A stretch of DNA of 41,441 bases from positions 1 through 41,441 of the forward strand of contig CAJQLJ010000081.1 in the NCBI GenBank assembly GCA_905479135.1, read 5' to 3'. Shown here piece after piece: positions 34,243 to 41,441 of the stretch. The notes under the pieces are model-generated. The model was not told the DNA's origin. It did no database searches and saw nothing but the letters and a program-made list of their open reading frames with translations. A program made the position numbers and the translations under genes. Every line of letters starts with the position of its first letter. Position 1 is the first letter of the stretch. This stretch comes from an uncultured Campylobacterales bacterium (lineage in GTDB: Bacteria > Campylobacterota > Campylobacteria > Campylobacterales > Arcobacteraceae).

Positions 34243-34809
34243 ATGTTTAAAATAATATATTTATTATTAATAACAATATTCATTTCATTAAGTGCAAATG
34301 CTGCAACTAAATATATCTCAGAGGATTTATATATTTTTATGCATTCAGGTCCTAGCACTCAATATAAAATTATCGGTAGTCTTAATTCAGGTGAACATAT
34401 TGAAACAGTAAGAGAAGAATCAAACTTTACATTAATAAAAGATTCAAAAAATCGTAATGGATGGATTAATTCAAAATATATCTCTGAACAAATTGGATTA
34501 AAAGATCGTCTACCAAAAATAGAGTCTGAATTAACAAAATTAAAAATACAATTAGAAGAATATGATAAAAGCATAGAAAGTAAAATTAATCAAATTTCAA
34601 AATTAGAAGATATAAATTCAGACTTAAGCAAGCAATTAAAAGAAATCACAGTATTAAATAATGCTTTAAATGAAAAGTTAGATACAAAAAGAACTGACTT
34701 ATTAATGCGTTGGTTTACTTATGGTGGAATGGTTGCAGGAGCAGGTCTTCTTTTAGGGCTAATTCTTCCTTTATTAATTCCAAAACGTCGTAATAGAAAT
34801 AGATGGTAA
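34243..34809 (+). CDS. SH3-domain, coiled-coil membrane protein (TIGR04211/YgiM-like)
   Basis: A 188-residue exported protein. A signal peptide covers 1-20 (ends SANA), a bacterial SH3 domain about 23-85 (SEDLYIFMHSGPSTQYKIIGSL and NGWINSKYISEQ), a coiled coil about 90-150, and a C-terminal membrane helix (GGMVAGAGLLLGLILPLLIP) ending in a basic tail (KRRNRNRW). This order matches E. coli YgiM and the TIGR04211 family. It likely binds peptidoglycan or surface protein from the inner membrane. Function is unproven. Confidence 0.88.
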   Translation: MFKIIYLLLITIFISLSANAATKYISEDLYIFMHSGPSTQYKIIGSLNSGEHIETVREESNFTLIKDSKNRNGWINSKYISEQIGLKDRLPKIESELTKLKIQLEEYDKSIESKINQISKLEDINSDLSKQLKEITVLNNALNEKLDTKRTDLLMRWFTYGGMVAGAGLLLGLILPLLIPKRRNRNRW

Positions 34810-34827
34810 ATTTAAACTTAAAGTTAG

Positions 34828-34853
34828 AGTAGAATTATTCTTACAATTCTACT
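34828..34853. terminator. Hairpin between converging SH3 and sbcC genes
   Basis: AGTAGAATT, eight-base loop, AATTCTACT, a perfect nine-base-pair stem spanning the sbcC stop codon. There is no strong T tract; the plus strand continues ATACTTTC. A modest shared terminator. Confidence 0.5.
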
Positions 34854-37210
34854 ATACTTTCAAACATCTCTTTTACTTCAATCTCATGACTAATTATAAA
34901 AATCTGTCGATACTGTTCTTTAATAGTATGAAAAGCTTCAAGTATTTCCAAACGTCTACTTTCATCTTGACTTCCAAAGACTTCATCAAAAGCTAAAAAG
35001 CCGATACTACTTGTACCACTTAACTCTGTTAGCGTTTTTGATATAGCAATACGTAGTACTAAGTTTGCTAAATCTATTTCACCACCTGAAAACCGCTCAA
35101 TTGGGTACTTTTTACCTTCATCATAAATATAGAAATCAAAATCATTTGACACTTCAATATGTTGATATTTTCCTTTTGTAATTATTGAATACATTGAAGA
35201 TGCAAAACTTGATATTCTTGGAGCTATTTTTGCATTTAGTTTTGTTTTAAAATCTACAAGGCTTAATTTAATTTTTTCATAATCGCTCAAGTCATCTTTT
35301 TTGATTTGTACTTTTGATAATTGTTTTTTATTATCATCTAATGATTGTTGAATTGTTTGAATTTGACCTTGAATTGTTGCTATTTCTACTTTTAAAGTAT
35401 TTAGTAGAGCTATTTTTTCTTCTTTTTCTTTCTTAATCCAAGTAAATTGATTATCTTTTTCTTCGTGTATTACCTCATCGTAGTTTATTGCTTTATATTC
35501 TAATTCTATGTCATTGTATTTTGTACTTAAGCTTTGTATTGTTAAAGTTATAGTTTTAAGTTCTTCTTTTATCTTATCTAAGCGTACAAGCATAGTTTCT
35601 AAGCTTAGAACATATTCATACTTTTCTTTTAACTCTTTTTGCTTTTCTATTTCTTTCTCATGAAAAGAACTATCATAATTGTATTGTTCTAGTTTAGCTA
35701 ATTCTTCTTTATTTTTAATTCCATGTTTTTTAATTTTTTCAAAGTGTTCTTCTTCTTGAAGAAAATCTCTTTTTTTGCTCTCTATTAGATTAACTCTTTT
35801 TGATACTGTAAAGTGTTCATGATTTATTTTTTTAAAATGTTCTTCATTTTCTTCTCTTTGTTTTACTTTTAACTCTAGTTCTTCTTGAAATTTTAAAATC
35901 TTCTCTTTATTTGTTTGTTCAATTGTACTTTGCAATGATTCTAATACCTTATCATACTCATCTCTAATTGGTCTAGTACAAGTTGGACAGTTTGAGTCTC
36001 TTCCTAACTCTTTTATAGTTTCTATTTGATTCTTTGTATTTGCTATTAGCTTATCTTCACCTGCAATTTCTTGAACTAGTCTTTTTTCTTCTTTTTGAAT
36101 TACATATGTTTTTTGCTTTAGTTTTTCTAGTTGTTTTTCTAGTTCTTCTTCTTTTTGTATTAACTCTTTATGTTCTTTTGTTTCTTCTTTTAATAAATCA
36201 ACTCTATGTTTTGATTTAAGATATTGTTCTCTTAAACTATTTTGTTCTTTTGTTAAACCCTCTTTTCTTATATGGTGTTCTTTTAATCTCTCCTGCTCTT
36301 TTAAGCTATTATGTAAGGAAATGTATTCTTCTTTTATACTTTGTAAGCCTTGAAGTTCTTCTTGTTTCTTATTTAAGGTATTTATATCTTCGTTTAGTTT
36401 ACTTTGATTTATTATATGTGAATTTATACTATTTTTTAAAATCTCACATTGTGATTTATAATTACTTTTCTTTTCTTTTGTAAGTATATATTGTTTTAAC
36501 TCTTCTTGTATCTTTGCTTCTTCTAGTTTTAAGCTATTTATTTCTTTTGTTTTTTCTACAGACTCTTTTTCATAATCTTCTTTGTTTATACTATATTGAT
36601 CTATATGCTCTTTTTTTACTTTTACCTCATCGTCTGCTAATAATACTTCTGCAAAAGCTGTTATTTCTCGCTTTAAATCCCTACTTTGTTTAATAAGCAA
36701 GTCTTCTATAAAATCAATCTTCTCTAAACCTAATAACTTCCTAATCATTTTCTTTCTATCTTCGGGTTTTCTAGTACTAAGATTTGTTAGCTCTTTTTGT
36801 GAAGCAAAGAGTGTATGTAAAAATGCATCCTTACTCATCTTAGTCAAAGACACTATTGAAGATGTTACTTCTTTAGCTCCTGTAGTTATTAGTTCATTTT
36901 CTTTAAAAAACTTTGCATTTGCACTTAAAGCCTTTCCTCTAAACTCCCTACTTACTTTGTATGTAATACTTTCAAACTCAAACTCTAGTTCTACAAGTAC
37001 TACATCTTTTATACTTGCATTGGAGTTTCGTATTACTTCTTTATAACCTTTATTTTTAAGCTCTCCATATAGTGCAAATAATATCGCTTCAAAAATAGTT
37101 GATTTTCCACTACCATTTTTTCCTATTATACCAATAAGTCCTTCTTGAAATTCTAAATAGTATTTTTCGTATCTTTTAAAGTTCTCTAGTTTTAAATTAA
37201 GCAGAATCAT
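34841..37210 (-). CDS. sbcC: SbcC-like ATPase subunit of the SbcCD nuclease
   Basis: The 789-residue SMC/Rad50-type subunit that joins DNA ends and controls the SbcD nuclease at hairpins and breaks. Walker A is GKNGSGKST (residues 30-38). Long coiled coils follow, with a zinc hook Cys408-Pro-Thr-Cys411. The C-terminal half has the signature RFSGGEIDLANLVLRIAIS and Walker B IGFLAFDEVFGSQD. It is shorter than E. coli SbcC (about 1048), as in other small bacterial forms. The start lies 14 bases inside the sbcD end. Confidence 0.92.
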   Translation of the reverse strand: MILLNLKLENFKRYEKYYLEFQEGLIGIIGKNGSGKSTIFEAILFALYGELKNKGYKEVIRNSNASIKDVVLVELEFEFESITYKVSREFRGKALSANAKFFKENELITTGAKEVTSSIVSLTKMSKDAFLHTLFASQKELTNLSTRKPEDRKKMIRKLLGLEKIDFIEDLLIKQSRDLKREITAFAEVLLADDEVKVKKEHIDQYSINKEDYEKESVEKTKEINSLKLEEAKIQEELKQYILTKEKKSNYKSQCEILKNSINSHIINQSKLNEDINTLNKKQEELQGLQSIKEEYISLHNSLKEQERLKEHHIRKEGLTKEQNSLREQYLKSKHRVDLLKEETKEHKELIQKEEELEKQLEKLKQKTYVIQKEEKRLVQEIAGEDKLIANTKNQIETIKELGRDSNCPTCTRPIRDEYDKVLESLQSTIEQTNKEKILKFQEELELKVKQREENEEHFKKINHEHFTVSKRVNLIESKKRDFLQEEEHFEKIKKHGIKNKEELAKLEQYNYDSSFHEKEIEKQKELKEKYEYVLSLETMLVRLDKIKEELKTITLTIQSLSTKYNDIELEYKAINYDEVIHEEKDNQFTWIKKEKEEKIALLNTLKVEIATIQGQIQTIQQSLDDNKKQLSKVQIKKDDLSDYEKIKLSLVDFKTKLNAKIAPRISSFASSMYSIITKGKYQHIEVSNDFDFYIYDEGKKYPIERFSGGEIDLANLVLRIAISKTLTELSGTSSIGFLAFDEVFGSQDESRRLEILEAFHTIKEQYRQIFIISHEIEVKEMFESIVEL

Positions 37211-38330
37211 TATTACTCTCTTCGTATGTAGAGAAAAGCTCTTTTACTTTTAACTTTAATCTATCATTCTCTTTCTCATCTTTAACATCTTCTTTTATGT
37301 GTTCTAAAAAGAAATCCTCTAAAGATAAAGCTTCTATATCTTCAACACTTGAATTATTAGCTGTTTTTTTAAACTCTCTTTTTATACTAATACTCATAGC
37401 ATCTGGAAATAACTCTTTTATTTCTTTATTTGATATGTCTATAGATTGAAGTGCTAAAAGATTAGTAAGCTTTACTTCAACTATTGCATCTTTTGTATTA
37501 CTTGTATCTATATTTAAAATTGAACTTTCATAATCTTCACAATTTATTTGTTTTTGGAATATAGGTCTTATACTTATTTGTTTGTACTCTATATTCAAAG
37601 TATTTAATAAATCATCTTTTATATCTAAAAGAATAAAACCTTTTTCATTTCTTTTATCATTTAAACTTGTACGCTCTGTACTACCACTGTAATACACATT
37701 TTCATGATTTCCTACAGATCCAAAACCATGCCAATGACCAAGTGCGACATAATCCATTTTTGAAAAAATATATTCTTTATTAGTTGGATATACCCACTCT
37801 CCAAACTCTTGCATCAAATACCATGCTCCTACACTACAATGTAACATCATAATATTCTTTTTAGTGACATCTATGTTTTCTTCACAAAGTTCTATTTGAG
37901 ATAATGCTGTTGTATCATCATTCATATGTGGAAGTGTATGAAATATAATATTATTAAATTCTATTTTTTTATATTTTTGACTATATGAAACATAAATATT
38001 TTTAAAGTTTTCAAATATTTTTAATATAGGTGAGCTTAAATTTGTTCTAGGAGTTGAGTGATTACCTGCTATTAGTATAAAAGGAATATTCAAAGAGTCT
38101 ATTTCATTAAATTTTTCAAGTGCATAGGTAATAGCCCTATTGCTAGGACTACTTCTATGAAATAAATCTCCTGTATGTATAATATAATCAGGTTTAATTT
38201 CTTTTATTTGTTCTACTACTTGTGAAAAAGCATCATAAAAATCTGCTTCTCTTTGGTTTATATTATTTTTATCAAGAATATCTAAGTCGTTATATCCTAA
38301 ATGAGTATCACTAAAATGTAGTATTGTCAC
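37197..38330 (-). CDS. sbcD: SbcD-like nuclease subunit
   Basis: Mre11-type metallophosphoesterase that cuts DNA hairpins and ends with SbcC. Phosphoesterase motifs are HFSDTHLGYND, IHTGDLFHRS, LIAGNHSTPR and ALGHWHGFGS. I choose the GTG at 38330 (377 residues) because AAAAGGAAAAAT lies before it and the protein then begins MTILHFSDTHLG, as in SbcD. An in-frame TTG at 38345 has no SD site. The C-terminal ~100 residues include the capping domain and a Glu-rich end. It is divergent from the ATPase gene at 38384. Confidence 0.9.
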   Translation of the reverse strand: MTILHFSDTHLGYNDLDILDKNNINQREADFYDAFSQVVEQIKEIKPDYIIHTGDLFHRSSPSNRAITYALEKFNEIDSLNIPFILIAGNHSTPRTNLSSPILKIFENFKNIYVSYSQKYKKIEFNNIIFHTLPHMNDDTTALSQIELCEENIDVTKKNIMMLHCSVGAWYLMQEFGEWVYPTNKEYIFSKMDYVALGHWHGFGSVGNHENVYYSGSTERTSLNDKRNEKGFILLDIKDDLLNTLNIEYKQISIRPIFQKQINCEDYESSILNIDTSNTKDAIVEVKLTNLLALQSIDISNKEIKELFPDAMSISIKREFKKTANNSSVEDIEALSLEDFFLEHIKEDVKDEKENDRLKLKVKELFSTYEESNNDSA

Positions 38331-38368
38331 ATTTTTCCTTTTCAAGCTTTTGTTTTTAGTTTTATTAT

Positions 38369-38374
38369 TATACT
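38369..38374 (+). promoter_or_regulatory. Putative -10 box giving a near-leaderless transcript
   Basis: TATACT in TATTATTATACTATTATATCC, nine bases before the ATG at 38384. A start seven bases on would be at about 38381, leaving about three leader bases. No SD site precedes the ATG. Confidence 0.45.
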
Positions 38375-38383
38375 ATTATATCC

Positions 38384-39127
38384 ATGAACAACAATTTTAT
38401 AGCTCAAGTAAAAAACCTAAACCTTAATTTTAAAGGTAAAAAACTATTTGAAAATCTAAACTTTGATATATTAGAAAATAAAAGTACTGCACTACTTGGA
38501 ACTTCAGGAGTTGGTAAATCAACTTTACTTAGATGCATCGCTGATTTGGAAATTGAAAATATTTCTACTGGAAAAATAGTGTTAAAAGAAGGCACTAATA
38601 TTGCTTGGCTTAGTCAAGAAAATTCATTATATCCTTGGCTTAGTATTTTAGATAATGTACAGCTATATCATCATCTAAAAGGAAATAAAACAAAAAAAAC
38701 TTTACAAAAAGCAAAAGAACTTTTAGAAAAAGTAAATATGTCTGAACACATCAATAAAAAAACATATGAATTATCTGGTGGGCAAAAACAAAGAATAGCA
38801 ATAGCTAGAACACTTATGCAAGATGCAAATCTTATTTTAATGGATGAACCCTTTTCAGCATTAGATGCAATTACAAAAATTCAATTACAAGATTTAACTT
38901 GTAATTTATTAAAAGACAAAACTGTTGTACTTGTAACTCATGATCCACAAGAAGCTATAAAACTAGCAAATCATATTTATATTTTAAAAAATCAACCTGT
39001 AACTATTGAAGATGTAGCTTTTCTAGAAGGTACTTTACCTCATAAACTAACAAATGAAAAACTATGGAACTTACAAGATGAGTTGATATTTAAGCTTCAA
39101 GAAAATGATAAAAGAAGTAAGATATGA
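38384..39127 (+). CDS. ABC importer ATPase, thiamin-pyrimidine type (ThiZ-like)
   Basis: A 247-residue ATPase of the nitrate/taurine/thiamin-precursor importer group. Walker A is LLGTSGVGKSTLLR, the Q-loop region AWLSQENSLYPWLSI, signature LSGGQKQRIAIARTL, Walker B LILMDEPFSALDA and His in VLVTHDPQEA. It shares a four-base overlap with the permease gene. Context with tenA, a TPP riboswitch and a THI5-type binding protein points to a thiamin precursor as substrate. No SD site is visible and translation may be near-leaderless. Confidence 0.85.
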   Translation: MNNNFIAQVKNLNLNFKGKKLFENLNFDILENKSTALLGTSGVGKSTLLRCIADLEIENISTGKIVLKEGTNIAWLSQENSLYPWLSILDNVQLYHHLKGNKTKKTLQKAKELLEKVNMSEHINKKTYELSGGQKQRIAIARTLMQDANLILMDEPFSALDAITKIQLQDLTCNLLKDKTVVLVTHDPQEAIKLANHIYILKNQPVTIEDVAFLEGTLPHKLTNEKLWNLQDELIFKLQENDKRSKI

Positions 39128-39870
39128 AAAAGATTTTTAAAATATTACTTCCTATTTCATTTCTATTAATTTTATGGCAGGGTGTTGTTGTTCTTTTTGA
39201 TTTACCTCACTATATGCTTCCAGAACCTAAAGATGTATTTCTTCAACTAACAACACAATATAGTTTACTTTGGGAACATACACAAATTACACTTTTAGAA
39301 ATAATCTTAGGAATAATACTTGGTTCTATTTTTGGTCTAGGTTCTGCTTTTGTTTTACTTTATTTTAAAAGAATTGAAAAGTATTTACTTCCTATACTTG
39401 TAATTTCTCAAGCAATTCCAGTATTTGCAATAGCTCCACTTTTAGTTTTATGGTTTGGTTATGGCATGGCTTCAAAAATTGTTATGACTGTAATTATTAT
39501 ATATTTTCCAATTACCACAGCATGTTATGATGGTCTTAAAAATACGCCTAAACAATGGCTTCAGCTAGCACATACATATAAGCTAAGCCCTTTACAGACT
39601 TTATTCAAAGTACGATTTAAAGCAAGTTTACCATCACTTGCTTCTGGACTTAAAATTGCAGTTTGTATAGCACCAATAGGCGCTGTTATAGGTGAATGGG
39701 TTGGTTCGTCAAAAGGACTTGGATACCTTATGTTACATGCAAATGCAAGAATGCAAATTGATTTAATGTTTTCTGCACTTTTTATATTAATTGTACTTAC
39801 TTTAAGTATTTATTTCTTAACAGATTTTCTAACAAAAAAATTTATTCCTTGGGCTTCTCACTTACATTAA
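39124..39870 (+). CDS. ABC importer permease, thiamin-pyrimidine type (ThiX-like)
   Basis: A 248-residue inner-membrane permease with six helices, of the SsuC/ThiX group. The cytosolic coupling region is LSPLQTLFKVRFKASLPSLASGLK, followed by IAPIGAVIGEWVGSSKGLGYLM, both strong family marks. It overlaps the ATPase gene by four bases. The binding protein is 0.9 kb further on, behind the riboswitch and tenA, so the permease and its binding protein are probably made under different control. Confidence 0.87.
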   Translation: MKKIFKILLPISFLLILWQGVVVLFDLPHYMLPEPKDVFLQLTTQYSLLWEHTQITLLEIILGIILGSIFGLGSAFVLLYFKRIEKYLLPILVISQAIPVFAIAPLLVLWFGYGMASKIVMTVIIIYFPITTACYDGLKNTPKQWLQLAHTYKLSPLQTLFKVRFKASLPSLASGLKIAVCIAPIGAVIGEWVGSSKGLGYLMLHANARMQIDLMFSALFILIVLTLSIYFLTDFLTKKFIPWASHLH

Positions 39871-39908
39871 ATTGACTTAACTTTTTTTTTCTGATAAAAT
39901 TTGGTTTT

Positions 39909-40014
39909 TAATACATAGGGAGCTTATATATAGGCTGAGAGGAAGTTCTGAACTTCGACCTTTGAACCTGATCTAGGTAATGCTAGCGTAGGGATTTGTT
40001 TTAACAAATGTATT
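39909..40014 (+). promoter_or_regulatory. TPP riboswitch (THI element)
   Basis: A thiamin pyrophosphate aptamer. Conserved parts are GGGAGC, GGCTGAGAGGAAG and the ACCTGATCTAGGTAATGCTAGCGTAGGGA helix region, in the normal order, at about 39918-39994. A variable P3a-like stem is GAAGTTCTGAACTTC. AATACAT at 39909-39915 can pair with ATGTATT near 40008-40014, closing or competing with P1. It lies 90 bases before tenA. TPP binding is expected to lower expression. Confidence 0.95.
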
Positions 40015-40034
40015 TATATACTTCAAATTTTGTC

Positions 40035-40090
40035 TGTCTTTATCTAAAGACATACTCTCTTCTTCTTATGATTATAAGTTTAAAGGAGAG
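40035..40090 (+). promoter_or_regulatory. Possible expression platform of the TPP riboswitch
   Basis: Two stems lie between the aptamer and tenA. TGTCTTT/AAAGACA (40035-40052) is a simple hairpin. CTCTCTT (from 40055) can pair with AAGGAGAG (to 40090), the tenA SD site, with an inner CTTAT/ATAAG stem. There is no T-tract terminator. This favours control of translation. Confidence 0.5.
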
Positions 40091-40092
40091 AA

Positions 40093-40746
40093 ATGACTAT
40101 TACAAAAAAACTTATCAAAAATTCAAAACCATACTGGGATAGCTATATTAAACATGAATTTGTTGAAAAACTAGCTAATGGAACACTAGGGATTGAGAAT
40201 TTTCAGCATTATTTAAAACAAGACTATATTTATTTATTTCATTATTCACGAGCTTTTGCATTAGCAATGTATAAAAGTGAAAATTTTGAACAAATGAATT
40301 TTTCTAAAAATGCTTTAAATTCTATATTAGATGAAATACAATTACATATAAATTACTGTAAAGAATTTGGTATAGATGAAAAATCAATCTATGAACAAAA
40401 AGAATCACCTGCTTGTATAGCATATACAAGATATGTACTTGATAGTGGTTCAAGTGGAGATTTAACTCATCTTTATGCAGGATTAATTCCTTGTTTTGTA
40501 GGATATGCTAAAGTAGCAGACTACATTACAGAGAATAATTTAAGTGGAGCAAATAATCCATATCAATCTTGGATAGATATGTATTCTTCAAAAGAATATC
40601 AAGAAGCTGCAAATAATGCAACACACTTTTTCGAAACACTATGTAAAGACTTATCAAAAAAACAAATGGAAAAAGTACAAGATATTTTCACAACAGCTAC
40701 AAGAATGGAAATATCTTTTTGGCAAATGGGCTTAGACCTATCATAA
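40093..40746 (+). CDS. tenA: TenA-family aminopyrimidine aminohydrolase (thiaminase II)
   Basis: Hydrolyses aminomethyl-pyrimidine from degraded thiamin to HMP, which re-enters thiamin synthesis. The 217-residue helical protein has HYLKQDYIYLFHYSRAFAL (active-site Asp), the catalytic Cys in LIPCFVGYAKVADY, and the Glu in TRMEISFWQMGLD. Length matches bacterial TenA. SD AAAGGAGAG precedes the ATG. It follows the TPP riboswitch and is followed after 33 bases by the binding protein gene. Confidence 0.93.
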   Translation: MTITKKLIKNSKPYWDSYIKHEFVEKLANGTLGIENFQHYLKQDYIYLFHYSRAFALAMYKSENFEQMNFSKNALNSILDEIQLHINYCKEFGIDEKSIYEQKESPACIAYTRYVLDSGSSGDLTHLYAGLIPCFVGYAKVADYITENNLSGANNPYQSWIDMYSSKEYQEAANNATHFFETLCKDLSKKQMEKVQDIFTTATRMEISFWQMGLDLS

Positions 40747-40779
40747 AAATATATATTAAATATAAAAAAAGGTAAAAAT

Positions 40780-41441
40780 ATGAAAAAAATAATATCAAAA
40801 ATAACACTTAGTTTAATGCTATTAAGTTCAACAGCTTTAGCAGATAAAGAAAAAGTAAGCTTACTTTTAGACTGGTTTGTAAATCCTGACCATGCAGCAA
40901 TTATAATTGCACAACAAAAAGGTTTCTTTGAAAAAAATAATTTAGAAGTGGAAATTATAGAACCAGCTGATCCATCAATGCCTCCAAAATTAGTAGCTGC
41001 AAAAAAAGCTGATTTAGCAGTTAACTATCAACCACAACTTCAAATGCAAGTAACACAAGGTTTACCATTAGTTAGAATTGCAACTTTAGTAGACTCTCCT
41101 CTTAATAGCTTAGTAGTTTTAAAAGATGGTGGTATAACTAAACTTGAAGATTTAAAAGGTAAAAAAGTAGGATATTCTGTAAGTGGATTTGAAACAGCAC
41201 TTTTAGACTCTATGTTAAAATCAGTAAATTTATCTGCTAAAGATGTTGAACTTATAAATGTAAATTGGTCATTATCACCATCATTAATGAGTAAACAAGT
41301 TGATGCAGTAATTGGTGCTTTTAGAAACTTTGAATTAAATCAATTAGAAATAGAAAAAGAAGAAGGAATTGCATTTTTTCCTGAAAATTATGGAGTTCCT
41401 AAATATGATGAACTTGTAGTTGTAGCAAATAAAGATAATGC
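40780..41441 (+). CDS. ABC importer binding protein, THI5/NMT1 type (ThiY-like), cut by window edge
   Basis: Periplasmic pyrimidine-binding protein of the importer, open to the window end (220 codons plus two bases). A signal peptide covers 1-19 or so (ends ALA). The mature part begins VSLLLDWFVNPDHAAIIIAQQKGFFEKN, the N-terminal motif of NMT1/THI5-like proteins, with DLKGKKVGYSVSGFETALLD and a C-terminal SKQVDAVIGAF segment. SD AAAAGG precedes the ATG. It is 33 bases after tenA and so under the same riboswitch. Likely ligand is formylaminopyrimidine or HMP. Confidence 0.9.
   Translation, partial: MKKIISKITLSLMLLSSTALADKEKVSLLLDWFVNPDHAAIIIAQQKGFFEKNNLEVEIIEPADPSMPPKLVAAKKADLAVNYQPQLQMQVTQGLPLVRIATLVDSPLNSLVVLKDGGITKLEDLKGKKVGYSVSGFETALLDSMLKSVNLSAKDVELINVNWSLSPSLMSKQVDAVIGAFRNFELNQLEIEKEEGIAFFPENYGVPKYDELVVVANKDN

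Noticed and set aside
38330-38345. TTG start of sbcD
   Set aside because: No SD site precedes it. The GTG at 38330 has AAAAGG upstream and gives the usual SbcD N-terminus.
1-41441. CRISPR array, insertion sequence or prophage
   Set aside because: No regularly spaced short repeats, transposase motifs, integrase or att-like duplications next to the tRNA were seen. The gene content is ordinary chromosomal.

Overview
This is a very AT-rich, gene-dense chromosomal window. It looks like a member of the Campylobacterota, most likely the Arcobacter group. Supporting signs are the overall base composition, Campylobacterota-type gene content (a UPF0323 lipoprotein, a short SLAC1/TehA-type carrier, a short malic enzyme, a BtuB-like receptor operon), compact promoters with TATAAT boxes and little -35 sequence, and many TTG starts. 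The genus is an inference from recalled protein families; no search was run. No insertion sequence, prophage, CRISPR array or rRNA operon is visible.

Layout. 1-5005 (-) is the N-terminal 1668 codons of a giant two-partner-secretion exoprotein with modular repeats; it runs off the left edge. 5428-7764 holds an aldo/keto reductase, a SLAC1/TehA-family membrane protein and a 70-residue orphan. 7831-12273 (-) is a cobalamin-type uptake operon: a small unknown ORF, a BtuB-like receptor, and BtuF-, BtuD- and BtuC-like proteins. 12355-13568 (-) is a NosL-like copper-site protein with a DsbD_2/TauE-like membrane protein, preceded by a possible structured RNA ending in a strong terminator. 13855-18645 has a HAD phosphatase, a two-component system with almost no extracytoplasmic sensor, trmL, purU and a malic enzyme. 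18955-23054 has pgeF, a methyltransferase, aroE, and a UPF0323 lipoprotein next to a glutathionylspermidine-synthase-like ligase. 23072-27383 (-) is a tight seven-gene operon: TerB/DnaJ protein, two BFD-like [2Fe-2S] proteins, a small unknown, nadE, a DegT-type aminotransferase and lpxK. 27518-30483 (+) is tatB-tatC-queA-exonuclease. 30550-34809 has a cold-shock gene, an RNase D-like exonuclease, a candidate small RNA with a seven-codon ORF, an unknown 56-residue ORF upstream of aat, rlmF, tRNA-Leu(CAA) and an SH3/coiled-coil membrane protein. 34841-38330 (-) is sbcC-sbcD. 38384-41441 (+) is a thiamin-pyrimidine salvage locus: ATPase, permease, TPP riboswitch, tenA and a THI5/NMT1-type binding protein cut by the right edge.

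How the genes work together. Two nutrient systems stand out. One is corrinoid uptake through an outer-membrane TonB receptor and an inner-membrane ABC importer. The other is thiamin-precursor uptake and salvage, with the riboswitch in the middle of the locus so that tenA and the binding protein appear to be TPP-controlled separately from the ATPase and permease. Most other genes are housekeeping: tRNA and rRNA modification, Tat export, DNA ends, lipid A, NAD, shikimate and formate metabolism.

The least explained signals are the two terminator-ended RNA candidates (about 13597-13713 and 31904-32066), the small ORFs at 12088-12273 and 32147-32317, a perfect 27-bp palindrome at 12332-12358, a 13-bp inverted repeat at the purU start, and the paired BFD-like proteins. 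None of them is proof of a new system. The two RNA candidates are the best targets for follow-up.
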